From: Methylohalomonas lacus
GTDB taxonomy: Bacteria > Pseudomonadota > Gammaproteobacteria > Methylohalomonadales > Methylohalomonadaceae
Assembly: GCF_024808875.1 (NCBI RefSeq)
Contig: NZ_JANUCT010000002.1
Coordinates: forward strand, 124,001 to 188,000
DNA length: 64,000 bases
Direction: 5' to 3'
Under the pieces are notes generated by a model that worked only from the letters and a program-made list of their open reading frames with translations, was not told the origin of the DNA and ran no database searches. Both the position numbers and the translations under genes were made by a program. Positions 1 to 9,146 of this stretch are shown in pieces. Numbering within the stretch: the first letter of the stretch is position 1; the number at the start of each line of letters is the position of its first letter.

Positions 1-71
1 TCTACTAACCGATGTGTTTTGCTGTTCATTACAATGATGCAATATTACCCCATGGCCCAAGCTGAAAGCTT

Positions 72-440
72 ATGCTAAAAAAAAGTCACAACCCTTACGC
101 CAGGTTCAGGAACCACTCGCTGAGCCTGAACGATTACCTGGCCATCGATCGGACCATTCTTTCCAACGAACGTACCCTGCTGGCCTACGGGCGTACCGCC
201 CTGGCGCAGGTCATTATCGGTGGCTCCTGCCTGAAGTTCTTCGATTCTTTCCTGCTGAATGTTATTGGCTGGGCCTTTCTCGCCGCCGCAGTTGTCACCA
301 TGGCCATAGGCTGGCGGCGTTACCTGCACACTGACCGGTTGCTGCGTGCGGCGCTGGAAAGCCAGACCGGCGGGCATGAACATCCACTGGAGGACAAGCT
401 TACCGAGGCGGATGCTGCGAGTTCGGAGACAAAGGAGTGA
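72..440 (+). CDS. DUF202 family membrane protein
   Basis: This 122-residue protein carries the DUF202 signature, N32-E33-R34-T35-L36-L37-A38-Y39 followed by R41-T42. Two hydrophobic stretches follow, at about residues 46-57 and 61-79, as in YidH-like inner-membrane proteins. The C-terminal tail of about 30 residues is charged and acidic. The molecular role of DUF202 proteins is not established and I infer nothing beyond membrane location. It is convergent with the SLC13-type transporter that ends 22 bp downstream. An ATG-rich leader precedes it and no clear Shine-Dalgarno sequence is visible. Confidence 0.85.
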   Translation: MLKKSHNPYARFRNHSLSLNDYLAIDRTILSNERTLLAYGRTALAQVIIGGSCLKFFDSFLLNVIGWAFLAAAVVTMAIGWRRYLHTDRLLRAALESQTGGHEHPLEDKLTEADAASSETKE

Positions 441-461
441 ACAGCCGCAGCCGCATGGTGA

Positions 462-2270
462 CTAGACCGGCCAGATCCAGAGTATCAGCGGCGTCGCGAT
501 AATGACGATCATGATTTCCAGCGGCAATCCCAGGCGCCAGTAATCGCCGAAGCGGAAGCCGCCCGGTCCGAGGATCAGCGTATTATTCTGGTGGCCGATT
601 GGCGTCAGGAAGGCACATGAAGCGCCGACCGCTACCGCCATCAGGAACGGATCCATGCTGCTGTTCAGGCCGCTCGCGATACTGATGGCGATTGGACACA
701 TGACAGCGGCGGTGGCGGCATTGTTCATGAAGTCAGACAGGATCATCGTGATGACCATCAGTACCGCCAGTGTCACCATGATACTGTTAGTGCCCGTGGC
801 GTCGACCACCAGTCGCGCCAGCAGATCGGCGGTACCGGTGCTGGTAACGGCACCGGCAACCGGAAGCAGTGCTGCCAGTAGTACGATGACCGGCCAGTCT
901 ATGGCTTCATAAAGATTCCGGGCGGGCAGGGCCTGGCTGATGACTGCCACAAGCACGGCAAGCGCAAAGGCGATTGCCGTGGGCAGTAGACCCGTGGCAG
1001 CGGCAGCAACCGCGGCAGCCATGATGACCGTGCTGGTGATTGCCCGGCGCTTGTCGGGCAGACGCAGATTTCTTTCGGCCAAGGGTACACAGCCAAAATG
1101 TTCGGCGAATTCCATCAGTGTTTCCGGCGCGCCCTGCATCAGCAATACATCGCCGGGCCTGAGGCTCATCGAATGCAGCCTGGACATGGAACGCTGGCCC
1201 TGGCGTGATACCGCCAGCAGGTTGATACCAAACCGGCTGCGTAGCTGGATGTCGGTAATGGAACGGCCGGCCAGCCTGGAATCCGGCAGTACTGCGAGTT
1301 CGGCCAGCTTGATCTCGTCGGACTCGATCGCCGGTTTTTTATCAGCCTCATCCTTCTTGTCATTTCCATCCTTGTCTCTGTTTTCATCTTCGCCGACCAG
1401 TTTCAGGTCGAGACTGGACAGGGCGGCTGTCAACGCTTCCGGTTCCGCCTCGATGATCAGAATGTCGCCGCTTTGCGCCTTGCGGCTCGGGTTGGCGGCC
1501 GGTAGTCGCATATCGCCGCGTACCAGGCCGATCACCTGGGCATCGGCCTCGTCGAGGGCGGCCTCGATTTCATAAAGGCTCAGACCATCGGCCTTGCTGT
1601 CCTCGGGAATGCGCGCCTCGGTGAGGTAGGTGTCGGTCTTGAAGCTGTCCGTGTCCGTGCGCTCGCGGGCCGGCACCAGTCGCCAGCCGCCTAGGACAAT
1701 AAGGGCGATGCCGCTGACGGCGACGACGATACCGACCGGGGTGAAATCGAACATGCCGAAGGCGGGTTGACCGGCATCGGCGCGGAAGCCGGCAACGATC
1801 AGGTTGGGCGGCGTACCGATGAGGGTGGTCATGCCGCCGAGAATAGAGCCGAAGGCCACCGGCATGAGCATGGTACCGGCCGCCAGTTTCTGGCGCTGGG
1901 CGGTCTGCAGGGCCAGCGGCATCAACAGGGCCAGGGCGCCGACGTTATTCATGAAACTCGACAGTACACCGGCGAGTATTGTCAGCAGGGCGACCGCCAT
2001 GAACGGTCCCATGTCCGCCGGGAGTTTGCGGGTCAGCAGATCCACTACGCCCGAGGTCTGCAGGGCGTGGCTCATGATCAGGACGCAGGCGACAGTGATA
2101 ACCGCCGGGTGACTGAAACCGGTGAATGCGCCGGCAGCCGGGACCAGTCCGCTGAGGACACAGGCCAGCAGCGCACCGCCGGCGATGATATCGTGGCGCC
2201 AGCGTCCCCAGAGAAACAGGACAATGGTGGCTGACAGAATAACGATGATGGTGATCTGGGACGCTGTCAT
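462..2270 (-). CDS. SLC13-family permease with two TrkA-C (RCK_C) domains
   Basis: At 602 residues this matches the divalent anion:sodium symporter family with a cytoplasmic insert. Hydrophobic helices fill about residues 1-200 and 405-602. Between them lie two RCK_C/TrkA-C-like units, at about 230-280 and 325-390, each with a GD-I/V-L-hydrophobic core. The repeated membrane motif with SSFMNNVGA in the N-terminal half and SDFMNNAAT in the C-terminal half is typical of the family (substrate and sodium site region). The substrate (sulfate, dicarboxylate or another anion) cannot be read from sequence. A charged Lys/Asp/Glu linker at about 300-320 separates the two RCK_C units. It stands alone on the minus strand. 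Confidence 0.85.
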   Translation of the reverse strand: MTASQITIIVILSATIVLFLWGRWRHDIIAGGALLACVLSGLVPAAGAFTGFSHPAVITVACVLIMSHALQTSGVVDLLTRKLPADMGPFMAVALLTILAGVLSSFMNNVGALALLMPLALQTAQRQKLAAGTMLMPVAFGSILGGMTTLIGTPPNLIVAGFRADAGQPAFGMFDFTPVGIVVAVSGIALIVLGGWRLVPARERTDTDSFKTDTYLTEARIPEDSKADGLSLYEIEAALDEADAQVIGLVRGDMRLPAANPSRKAQSGDILIIEAEPEALTAALSSLDLKLVGEDENRDKDGNDKKDEADKKPAIESDEIKLAELAVLPDSRLAGRSITDIQLRSRFGINLLAVSRQGQRSMSRLHSMSLRPGDVLLMQGAPETLMEFAEHFGCVPLAERNLRLPDKRRAITSTVIMAAAVAAAATGLLPTAIAFALAVLVAVISQALPARNLYEAIDWPVIVLLAALLPVAGAVTSTGTADLLARLVVDATGTNSIMVTLAVLMVITMILSDFMNNAATAAVMCPIAISIASGLNSSMDPFLMAVAVGASCAFLTPIGHQNNTLILGPGGFRFGDYWRLGLPLEIMIVIIATPLILWIWPV

Positions 2271-2366
2271 CGTTATTCGATCAGGTATCGTGACCCACGC
2301 TGGTTACTGGCTGAAAGAGCGTCCGTGTCTGACACGCTTTATTACCGGTGTCAGTAAGACATGGCC

Positions 2367-3617
2367 TCAGGCCGGTTTGGATTCCAGGTGTGCAATCCGG
2401 ATCGGTGCCGGCGGATGTGAATCATGGAACGCCGAATACAACGGATCCGGTGTCAGGGTATTGGCATTACCCTTGAACAGCTTGACCAGTGCGTTAATCA
2501 GGTTGCGCGTATGGGCCTGGCCGGCGGCGAAATCATCCGCCTCGAATTCGTGCTGGCGCGAGATATGGGAAAACACCGGCTGCAGGTAAAACATGAAGAC
2601 CGGTGAAATCATCATGAACAGGGTCAGCGCCATATAGGTCGATGGCTGCTCGATGCCGAGGCCGCTGTAGAACCAGTCCGTATTGATGACCCAGCCGAGC
2701 AGCGCCAGGCCGGCGAGGCTGATGGCGGCCAGAATGCTCATGCGCTTGACGATATGCTGGCATTTGAAATGACCGAGTTCGTGGGCCAGGACGGCCTCGA
2801 TCTCCTCGTGAGTGAGCTCGTTGAGCAGGGTGTCGAAAAAGACGATGCGCTTGTTGGAACCGAGGCCGGTGAAATAGGCATTGCCGTGGGTCGAGCGCGC
2901 CGAACCGTCCATGACGAAAATGCCGTTGCTCTCGAAACCGTTGCGTTCAAGCAGGCGCAGAATGCGATCGCGCAGTGCCGCGTCCTCCAGCGGCCGGAAT
3001 TTGTTGAACAGCGGCGCGATGAACGCCGGATAGGCCCACATCATCAGCACACTGAAACCCAGCCAGGTCAACCACACGTACAACCACCACCAGCTGCCGG
3101 TGCTTTGCATGATCCACAGGACCAGTGCCAGCAGCGGTATTCCGATCACCAGAAAGACCAGGCTGTTCTTGGCAATATCCGAAACGAAAGTGGCCGGCGT
3201 CATCTTGTTGAAACCGAAACGCTCCTCCATGACGAACGTGCGGTAAATATCGGATGGCAGATCCAGCAGCGACGAGATGGCGAACGCGCTGAGCATGAAG
3301 CCAACGCCCAGCCACAGGCCGTCCAGCCCGCTGCTGCGCCAGACACTGTCGAGCAAGTCGAGCCCGCCGCCCAGTGTCCAGATCAGCAACAGCACTACGG
3401 AAATGACATAGTCAACCAGCCGCAGACGTACTTTCGCCAGCGAGTAGTCGGCTGCCTTCTGGTGATCGGCCAGCGAGACCCGGTCGGCAAAATCTTCCGG
3501 CACTTGGCTGCGGTGAACGCTGACGTGGCGGATATGGCGCCGGCTCAGCAGAAAATGAATAACGACACTGCCGGCCAGGGCAAGCAGGAAGATCCAGGTC
3601 CAGGTATTGAAAGTCAT
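2367..3617 (-). CDS. M48 family (Ste24-type) membrane zinc metallopeptidase
   Basis: The 416-residue protein has the catalytic zinc motif HELGH at residues 279-283, followed by further hydrophobic helices. The N-terminal third holds a transmembrane helix and a Ste24-type CAAX-peptidase N-terminal domain with several more helices. A late glutamate in the EFEADDFA segment is the expected third zinc ligand. Bacterial members degrade damaged or misassembled membrane proteins; the specific substrate here is unknown. It precedes a small membrane gene cluster on the same strand (upstream genes at 3654-4454), with a 36-bp gap to the next. Confidence 0.88.
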   Translation of the reverse strand: MTFNTWTWIFLLALAGSVVIHFLLSRRHIRHVSVHRSQVPEDFADRVSLADHQKAADYSLAKVRLRLVDYVISVVLLLIWTLGGGLDLLDSVWRSSGLDGLWLGVGFMLSAFAISSLLDLPSDIYRTFVMEERFGFNKMTPATFVSDIAKNSLVFLVIGIPLLALVLWIMQSTGSWWWLYVWLTWLGFSVLMMWAYPAFIAPLFNKFRPLEDAALRDRILRLLERNGFESNGIFVMDGSARSTHGNAYFTGLGSNKRIVFFDTLLNELTHEEIEAVLAHELGHFKCQHIVKRMSILAAISLAGLALLGWVINTDWFYSGLGIEQPSTYMALTLFMMISPVFMFYLQPVFSHISRQHEFEADDFAAGQAHTRNLINALVKLFKGNANTLTPDPLYSAFHDSHPPAPIRIAHLESKPA

Positions 3618-3653
3618 GGTGATTGGCTATGGCTTGAAAGTGAAAATACCGGC

Positions 3654-4100
3654 TCAGTCGCCATCCTGGCCGTGATCGTCCGTATAGCGCTTGTAGGTAT
3701 CCTGTAATACGCGGCGCATGGAATCGCTGTAGCCAGCGGCGACACCGAGCAGCAGCCCGACCGCCGTGGCACTGCCGGGGTTGCGCCGGATCCAGTCGCC
3801 GATGACCGGTTCTATGCTCGCGGCCAGCGCCACTTCCAGATCGTCTGCCGGTTGCGGCCTGCGGTTGTGGCTTTTATTGCGTTTACGGGTTATAAGCCGT
3901 GCAGCGATAAAAACGATCAGGGCTACCAGCAGGAAGCCTGATGCGGTCAGTACCGCGGCGACTGCAGGCGAATAGTACTCGGCCAGCACGAAATAGCCGG
4001 CAATACCGAAAAAAACGATGGCACAGACAGACAGGACGGCGATGCTGGTGTAGGCCAGTGTGCGTATCTGGATTTTATCGCGCCAATTCATGCTTCCCAT
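3654..4100 (-). CDS. Small two-helix membrane protein with DUF883-like tail
   Basis: This 148-residue protein has two strong transmembrane stretches, at about residues 17-40 and 47-67, then a basic RKRNK segment. A third weakly hydrophobic region contains the motif RRNPGSATAVGLLLGVAAGY, which resembles the ElaB/YqjD (DUF883) membrane anchor. It lies just downstream of a true DUF883 gene, so the two may act together at the inner membrane. A GGGAGG-like Shine-Dalgarno precedes the chosen ATG; a second ATG three codons in is also possible. Function is not known. Confidence 0.65.
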   Translation of the reverse strand: MGSMNWRDKIQIRTLAYTSIAVLSVCAIVFFGIAGYFVLAEYYSPAVAAVLTASGFLLVALIVFIAARLITRKRNKSHNRRPQPADDLEVALAASIEPVIGDWIRRNPGSATAVGLLLGVAAGYSDSMRRVLQDTYKRYTDDHGQDGD

Positions 4101-4172
4101 ACTAAATGAACACCTCCCTGTGTTGCTATTGAATTCCCTTATGCGGGCATTAGTTTTTCACTAAAAACCGCT

Positions 4173-4454
4173 TCAGCGGTCGAGCAGCTTGCCGAGCAGC
4201 AGGCCGACGCCGAATGCTGCCGCCATGCTGGCATAGGGCCGCTGCTCGATTTCACCCTGGACGCTGTGCAGGGACTCACGGACCTGGGCGCGGGTCCGGT
4301 CGGCCGTTTCGCGCAGCTTCTCCTGGCCCTGGTGGGCCCGGTTGGCTGATATCTCGCGTACCGTCTGGGTGATTTCGGAGAAATCATTGCGCAGGGCGTT
4401 CAGCTGCTCCTGCAGATCCTGTTGTTCCTTGTTTGAACTTTCACTTGTTGCCAT
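4173..4454 (-). CDS. DUF883 family (ElaB/YqjD-like) protein
   Basis: The 93-residue protein is helical and hydrophilic for about 70 residues, with heptad-like spacing, and ends in the short hydrophobic anchor MAAAFGVGLLLGKLLDR. This is the layout of ElaB/YqjD/YgaM proteins, which E. coli work describes as ribosome-associated, C-tail-anchored inner-membrane proteins. A near-perfect AAAGGAGG ribosome-binding site sits about 6 bases before the ATG at 4454 and fixes the start. It is first in a minus-strand group with the two-helix protein. Confidence 0.8.
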   Translation of the reverse strand: MATSESSNKEQQDLQEQLNALRNDFSEITQTVREISANRAHQGQEKLRETADRTRAQVRESLHSVQGEIEQRPYASMAAAFGVGLLLGKLLDR

Positions 4455-4730
4455 TTTAGCCTCCTTTCAGCTTTAAGACAGTTATCCCGAAATAGCCGGC
4501 GATATCGATAGCGCTGACTGTGATCGACAGATACCGGATCACGGCGCCACGCTTTCCGGCATGATCAGGGAGTTATCTACTTCGGACAGTAAGCGCGTGT
4601 TCGCGTTCCATTTTCTGTCGGATGCCGGGGACGGTTTACCCCATGAGTGAGAGGGGTGTGGCGGACACGACAGCGTTGCGGCAATAATTTAACATGCATT
4701 AGATACAGTCACAGGGAGCAGAATACGGCC

Positions 4731-5270
4731 ATGGCACAGGACAGCGGCAACCTGATCTGGATCGATCTGGAAATGACCGGCCTCGATACGATCAACGACG
4801 CGATTATCGAGATCGCCACGATAGTGACCAGCAGTGAACTCGAGATACTGGCGGAGGGGCCGGCTATTGCCATTCACCAACCCGATAGCGTACTGGCGGG
4901 CATGGATGAGTGGAATACGAATCAGCACGGGAAATCCGGCCTCACCGAGCGTGTCCGTGCCAGCCGCTATACTACGGCGGAGGCTGAACGCCTGACCCTG
5001 GAATTCGTCAGTACCCATGTGCCGGCCAATACCTCGCCCATGTGCGGCAACAGCATTTGCCAGGATCGACGTTTCATGCATCGCCTGATGCCGGGGCTCG
5101 AGGCCTACTTTCATTACCGCAATCTCGATGTCAGCACGGTCAAGGAGCTTTACCGGCGCTGGGCGCCGCAGCGACCGCAGTTTGACAAGGATTCCTCGCA
5201 CCTGGCGCTGGATGACGTACGCGATTCGATCAACGAGCTCAGATTCTACCGCGAGCACTTCTTCAGCTAG
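4731..5270 (+). CDS. orn: Oligoribonuclease
   Basis: Orn is a DEDDh 3'-5' exoribonuclease that degrades 2-5 nt RNA fragments to mononucleotides at the end of mRNA decay. The 179-residue protein begins with [10 protein letters not shown], which holds the first two metal-binding acids (D12, E14). It later carries [11 protein letters not shown] with the third acid and [12 protein letters not shown] with the catalytic histidine and last aspartate. Length matches the family. The frame stays open upstream to 4647, but family length, the residue pattern and a GGGAG element about 12 bases upstream support the ATG at 4731. Confidence 0.97.
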   Translation: MAQDSGNLIWIDLEMTGLDTINDAIIEIATIVTSSELEILAEGPAIAIHQPDSVLAGMDEWNTNQHGKSGLTERVRASRYTTAEAERLTLEFVSTHVPANTSPMCGNSICQDRRFMHRLMPGLEAYFHYRNLDVSTVKELYRRWAPQRPQFDKDSSHLALDDVRDSINELRFYREHFFS

Positions 5271-5287
5271 AACAGGACCGCCCCAAC

Positions 5288-6817
5288 ATGCACGCGACGA
5301 TCGATTACGACACCGAACTGCCCGAGCGGCTCTATACCGCCGCCGCGGTTCGCGAGCTGGATCGCCGCGCGATTGAAGACCACGGCATTCCCGGCAGTGA
5401 GCTGATGGAACGTGCCGGCGCGGCCGCCTACACGCAGTTGCGCCAGGCCTGGCCGGAGGCACGCTGCATCACCGTCCTGTGCGGCGGCGGCAATAACGGC
5501 GGCGACGGTTTCGTGATCGCACGGCTGGCGCAGGCTGACGGGCTCGATGTGCGCCTGATCAGCAAGGCGGCCGCGACAGATCTGCACGGCGCCGCGCGTC
5601 AGGCCTGGAATGCGGCCATGGCCGCCGGCGTACCGGTGCGGCCGTTCAGCACGGCCGAGCTGGCGGCGGCCGATGTGATCGTAGACGCTCTGCTCGGTAC
5701 CGGTCTGGATCGCGAGGTGCGCGGCGAACTGGGCGACTGGATAGCCGCGGTCAACGCCGCTGCCGCGCCGGTGCTGGCAGTCGATATCCCCAGCGGTCTG
5801 CACGCCGACAGCGGCCGCATACTGGGCCGGGCCGTGGATGCGGCGCTGACGGTGACCTTCATCGGCATGAAGGTCGGTTTGCTGACCGGCGCGGGCCGGG
5901 CTATTTGCGGGCGTCTGCACTTTGCCGATCTTGGTGTGCCGGCGGCGGTTTATCAGGGTGTCGACGTGGCGGCCTGGCGTCGCGACTACGCCAGCCTGGC
6001 ACCGATCCTGGCGCCGCGCCGGGCAAATGCCCACAAGGGTCACTTCGGTCACGTGCTGGTGATCGGCGGCGAGGCCGGCTACGCCGGTGCCGCGCGCATG
6101 GCCGCCGAAGCGGCCGCGCGCAGCGGCGCCGGGCTGGTATCGGTGGCGACGCGGCCGCAGCATGCCGCGGTCATCGTCCAGCAGCGCCCGGAACTGATGG
6201 TGCACGCGGTCGATGAGCCGTCTGCACTGGGCCCGTTACTGGCGCGTGCCAGCGTTGTCGCGGTGGGTCCCGGCCTGGGACGCAGTGACTGGGCGCTGGG
6301 GCTGCTGGGCGCAGTGCTGGACAGCCCGTTACCGCTGGTGGTGGACGCCGACGCCCTGAACCTGCTCGCCGGTGAGCCACTGCGGCGCGACAACTGGCTG
6401 CTGACACCCCACCCCGGTGAGGCGGCACGGCTGCTGGATACGGACACTGCCTCGGTGCAGGCGGATCGGCTGGCGGCGCTGGCGCAACTGACCGCGCGCT
6501 ACGGCGGCGCGGCGGTCCTCAAAGGCAGCGGTACGCTGATCGGCGCCGGGGATGCCAGCCCGGTATTGTGCAGTGACGGCAATCCGGGCATGGCCAGTGG
6601 TGGTATGGGCGATGTACTCAGCGGCGTGCTCGCCGGCCTGCTGGCACAGTTCTATCCGCATACGCTGACGCTGGCGGAGACCGGCGCGCTCGGTGTTTGT
6701 CTGCACGCCGCGGCAGCGGACACGGCGGCCGCCGGTGGCGGTGAACGCGGCCTGCTGGCGAGCGATCTTTTCCGGCCGCTGCGCCGCCTGGCCAACCCGG
6801 ATCTGCACCAGGACTGA
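5288..6817 (+). CDS. nnr: Bifunctional NAD(P)H-hydrate epimerase/dehydratase
   Basis: This 509-residue fusion repairs hydrated NADH and NADPH. The N-terminal YjeF_N domain (about 1-220) epimerises the hydrates and has the nucleotide-fold motif GGGNNGGDGF. The C-terminal ribokinase-like domain (about 230-500) dehydrates them using ADP or ATP and carries NPGMASGGMGDVLSG, which includes the catalytic GMGD aspartate. Two-domain architecture and size are as in E. coli Nnr. It starts 18 bp after orn and its TGA shares one base with the tsaE ATG (TGATG), so the two are probably translationally coupled. Confidence 0.96.
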   Translation: MHATIDYDTELPERLYTAAAVRELDRRAIEDHGIPGSELMERAGAAAYTQLRQAWPEARCITVLCGGGNNGGDGFVIARLAQADGLDVRLISKAAATDLHGAARQAWNAAMAAGVPVRPFSTAELAAADVIVDALLGTGLDREVRGELGDWIAAVNAAAAPVLAVDIPSGLHADSGRILGRAVDAALTVTFIGMKVGLLTGAGRAICGRLHFADLGVPAAVYQGVDVAAWRRDYASLAPILAPRRANAHKGHFGHVLVIGGEAGYAGAARMAAEAAARSGAGLVSVATRPQHAAVIVQQRPELMVHAVDEPSALGPLLARASVVAVGPGLGRSDWALGLLGAVLDSPLPLVVDADALNLLAGEPLRRDNWLLTPHPGEAARLLDTDTASVQADRLAALAQLTARYGGAAVLKGSGTLIGAGDASPVLCSDGNPGMASGGMGDVLSGVLAGLLAQFYPHTLTLAETGALGVCLHAAAADTAAAGGGERGLLASDLFRPLRRLANPDLHQD

Positions 6818-7269
6818 TGAATTATTCGCTGGACGACAGCGCGGCGATGGAGGCCTGCGGCGGCGCCCTGGCGGCGGCCTGTCCGGCGGCCGTCATGATC
6901 CAGCTGCACGGGCCGCTGGGCGCCGGCAAGACCACGCTGGTGCGTGGCTTCCTGCGTGCCGTAGGCGTCACGGGCGCCATCAAGAGTCCGACCTACACCC
7001 TGGTGGAACCGTACGCGGTCGCCGGGCGGCAGTTCTATCATTTCGATTTGTACCGGCTGGAGGATCCGGAAGCCCTGGAAATGCTGGGATTTCGCGACTA
7101 TCTCGACGCCGGTAGCGTGTGCCTGATCGAGTGGCCCGAGCAGGCTGCCGGCCTGCTGCCGGCCGCGGATATCGACGTCCGCATCGAGGTGACGCCGCAG
7201 GGTCGTCGCGTCAACTTGGCGGCGGGCACCGATAACGGTGTCAGTTTGTTGAAATCGTTCAAATTTTGA
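6817..7269 (+). CDS. tsaE: tRNA t6A37 synthesis ATPase TsaE
   Basis: TsaE is the P-loop ATPase that works with TsaB, TsaC and TsaD to make N6-threonylcarbamoyladenosine at position 37 of ANN-decoding tRNAs. The 150-residue protein has Walker A GPLGAGKTTL, then the family motifs KSPTYTLVEPY and YHFDLYRL, and an LIEWPE segment. Size is normal. Its ATG overlaps the nnr stop by one base. A G/C-rich inverted repeat at about 7287-7308 follows but lacks a clean T-run, so I do not call a terminator. Confidence 0.95.
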   Translation: MNYSLDDSAAMEACGGALAAACPAAVMIQLHGPLGAGKTTLVRGFLRAVGVTGAIKSPTYTLVEPYAVAGRQFYHFDLYRLEDPEALEMLGFRDYLDAGSVCLIEWPEQAAGLLPAADIDVRIEVTPQGRRVNLAAGTDNGVSLLKSFKF

Positions 7270-7376
7270 GCAAAAAACCGCTGCCCGGGCGACTTTGCCC
7301 GGATTGCCACTGGGCTTTTTTCAGGCGTTGATACTATAATTAAAACAAGAAGGTATGGAAAAAATCTTTATTAGAC

Positions 7377-7404
7377 TTGAAAATTAACAAATAAAGGCTA
7401 ATAA
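7377..7404 (+). promoter_or_regulatory. Candidate sigma-70 promoter for the amidase-mutL run
   Basis: The spacer between tsaE and the amidase is markedly AT-rich, unlike the surrounding DNA. TTGAAA at 7377-7382 is followed after 16 bases by TAATAA at 7399-7404, about 30 bases before the amidase ATG. An alternative TTGATA lies near 7328 with no good -10 partner. This is a sequence match only. Confidence 0.4.
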
Positions 7405-7434
7405 AATATAAGGATCTACCTAACTGGAACTGTT

Positions 7435-8760
7435 ATGCGCGCCATTATCGCCAGCCTAGTACTATTGCTCGTACCCAGCCTGCAGGCCAGTGCCCAGGTC
7501 GAGGTGCAGGGCGTGCGTGTCTGGGCGGCGCCGGACAACACCCGCATCGTCTTCGACCTGAGTGCGCCGGTTGAGCACGAATTGCTGGAACTCGACGATC
7601 CGCAGCGCCTGGTCATCGACCTGGAGCAGGCGCGGCTGGCCGAGCAGCCGGACCAGCCGGATGCCGACGACCGCTATCTGAAAAGTCTGCGCAGCGGCAT
7701 TCGCAATGGCAACGATCTGCGGGTGGTACTGGATCTCAAGCGTGACGTTACCAGCAAGACCTTTCAGCTCAAGCCCAACGAGCGCTATGGCCACCGTCTG
7801 GTGGTCGATGTCTTTCCCGCCGACGGTAACAAGACGGTCGGCAGCCCGCAGGCACCGGCGAAATCGGTGGCCGCGCGCAGCGAGTCGATGCGCGATGTCA
7901 TCGTCGCCATCGATGCCGGCCATGGCGGCGAGGATCCGGGTGCCATCGGTTCCCTCGGCACGCATGAGAAAAAGGTCGTGATGGATATCGCCAAGCGTCT
8001 GGCCGCCAAGGTCAACCGCGAGGCGGGTATGCGCGCGATACTAACCCGTGACGGCGATTATTTCCTGCCGCTGCGCCGGCGCATCGAGATTGCACGCGAG
8101 CATCATGCCGATCTGTTCATATCCATCCACGCCGACGCTTTCCGTGATCGGCGTGTGCATGGTTCGTCGGTTTATGTGCTGTCACAGGATGGCGCCAGCA
8201 GCGAGGCAGCACGCTGGCTCGCGAAACAGGAAAATGCCGCCGACCAGATCGGCGGTATCAGCCTGAATGACAAGGATGACGTGCTCAAGGAAGTACTGCT
8301 CGATCTGTCACAGACCGGCACGCTGGAAGCGAGTATCGACGTGGCCGAACGTCTGATCCAGGGACTCGGCAGTACCGGCAAGCTGCACCGCCGCGACGTG
8401 CAGTCGGCCGGCTTCCTGGTGCTGAAGGCGCCGGATATTCCATCGGTACTGGTGGAAACCGCGTTCATTTCCAACCCGGATGAAGAGCGCAAGTTGCGCG
8501 ATGCCGGTCACCAGAATCGGCTCGCCGATGCCATACTGCGCGGTCTGCGCCAGTATTTCGCCGATCACGCACCGGAGGGTACGCTGCTGGCCGCCCGCGA
8601 GAAGGTACGGCGTCACACCATAAGCCGCGGCGATACGCTGTCGACCATCGCCCAGCAATACAGCGTCAGCCAGGACAAGCTTAAACAATCCAACGGCCTG
8701 AAAGGCGATCGCATCCAGGTCGGCCAGGTGCTGGTCATCCCGGGCGACAGCGACAGTTAG
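7435..8760 (+). CDS. amiB: N-acetylmuramoyl-L-alanine amidase with AMIN and LysM domains
   Basis: This periplasmic zinc amidase cleaves the amide between MurNAc and the stem peptide and acts at the division septum. The 441-residue protein has a signal peptide (about 1-21, ending ASAQ), an AMIN domain (about 23-125), an Amidase_3 catalytic domain (about 150-375) and a C-terminal LysM domain (about 392-436). Zinc ligands and catalytic residues lie in IDAGHGGEDPG, THEKK, SIHADAF and VLVETAFISN. The AmiB/AmiC choice rests on position: E. coli amiB also sits before mutL and has LysM repeats. AmiB is normally activated by EnvC, which is not in this window. Confidence 0.9.
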   Translation: MRAIIASLVLLLVPSLQASAQVEVQGVRVWAAPDNTRIVFDLSAPVEHELLELDDPQRLVIDLEQARLAEQPDQPDADDRYLKSLRSGIRNGNDLRVVLDLKRDVTSKTFQLKPNERYGHRLVVDVFPADGNKTVGSPQAPAKSVAARSESMRDVIVAIDAGHGGEDPGAIGSLGTHEKKVVMDIAKRLAAKVNREAGMRAILTRDGDYFLPLRRRIEIAREHHADLFISIHADAFRDRRVHGSSVYVLSQDGASSEAARWLAKQENAADQIGGISLNDKDDVLKEVLLDLSQTGTLEASIDVAERLIQGLGSTGKLHRRDVQSAGFLVLKAPDIPSVLVETAFISNPDEERKLRDAGHQNRLADAILRGLRQYFADHAPEGTLLAAREKVRRHTISRGDTLSTIAQQYSVSQDKLKQSNGLKGDRIQVGQVLVIPGDSDS

Positions 8761-8799
8761 TTCCGTGCCCCGCGCCGGCGGCTGGCTTATCATAGACCG

Positions 8800-8952
8800 A
8801 TGTTGCGACGTTGTTTTCTGTCCCTGTCCGGGTGCTGCGCCACGCCCGTTTTCTATCTCCCGCTTCTGCCGCGGTCCGCACGGTCGTGGCGGGGCTTAGA
8901 ACCTCATCAGCTCGGTGGTCGCGTGCTCGCTCTCGGCAGGGAGGCAAAATGA
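8800..8952 (+). CDS. Possible 50-codon leader ORF overlapping the first mutL-like start
   Basis: An ATG at 8800 opens a 50-codon frame whose TGA (8950-8952) overlaps the ATG at 8949 as ATGA. Its N-terminus is basic then hydrophobic (MLRRCFLSL). Its last 18 residues, LEPHQLGGRVLALGREAK, are encoded by repeat copy 1. The same residues end the next short frame, which stops at the true mutL start. I do not recognise the peptide. It may be a translational leader rather than a functional protein, or chance; no strong ribosome-binding site precedes it. Confidence 0.3.
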   Translation: MLRRCFLSLSGCCATPVFYLPLLPRSARSWRGLEPHQLGGRVLALGREAK

Positions 8953-9009
8953 GCAGTCGTATCCAGACGTTACCGCAGCAGCTGGCCTGCCAGATCGCGG
9001 CCGGCGAGG
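8894..9009 (+). repeat. Tandem duplication around the mutL start, copy 1
   Basis: These 116 bases recur at 9088-9203 with one mismatch (A at 8972, G at 9166). The unit holds 55 bases upstream of the mutL ATG, including the GGGAGG ribosome-binding site, plus the first 20 codons. The 78-base spacer between copies contains a 9-bp inverted repeat (TGACGCGCG / CGCGCGTCA, loop GCGA) beginning at 9011. Confidence 0.97.
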
Positions 9010-9146
9010 GTGACGCGCGGCGACGCGCGTCACGCCACGACCAGGGAAGGTCATGGCGGGGGTTGTTAGCGAGGCCAGGACGGCCGAGCTTAGAACCTCA
9101 TCAGCTCGGTGGTCGCGTGCTCGCTCTCGGCAGGGAGGCAAAATGA
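8949..9146 (+). pseudogene. Truncated mutL 5' copy (65 codons)
   Basis: From the ATG at 8949 the frame encodes the same first 20 residues as MutL (MSSRIQTLPQQLACQIAAGE). It then runs into unrelated arginine-rich spacer sequence and ends in the LEPHQLGGRVLALGREAK tail encoded by repeat copy 2. Its TGA (9144-9146) overlaps the true mutL ATG (9143) as ATGA. It lacks all ATPase motifs and so cannot be a working MutL. It keeps its own GGGAGG ribosome-binding site, so translation and coupling to mutL are plausible. See the finding on this region. Confidence 0.75.

Noticed and set aside
4647-4730. 28-codon N-terminal extension of orn
   Set aside because: The extension is unlike any oligoribonuclease. 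The family begins at the ATG at 4731, which has a purine-rich ribosome-binding site.
7287-7316. Terminator after tsaE
   Set aside because: CCGGGC and GCCCGG could pair, but the T-run is more than ten bases away, after an unrelated ATTGCCACTGGG segment.
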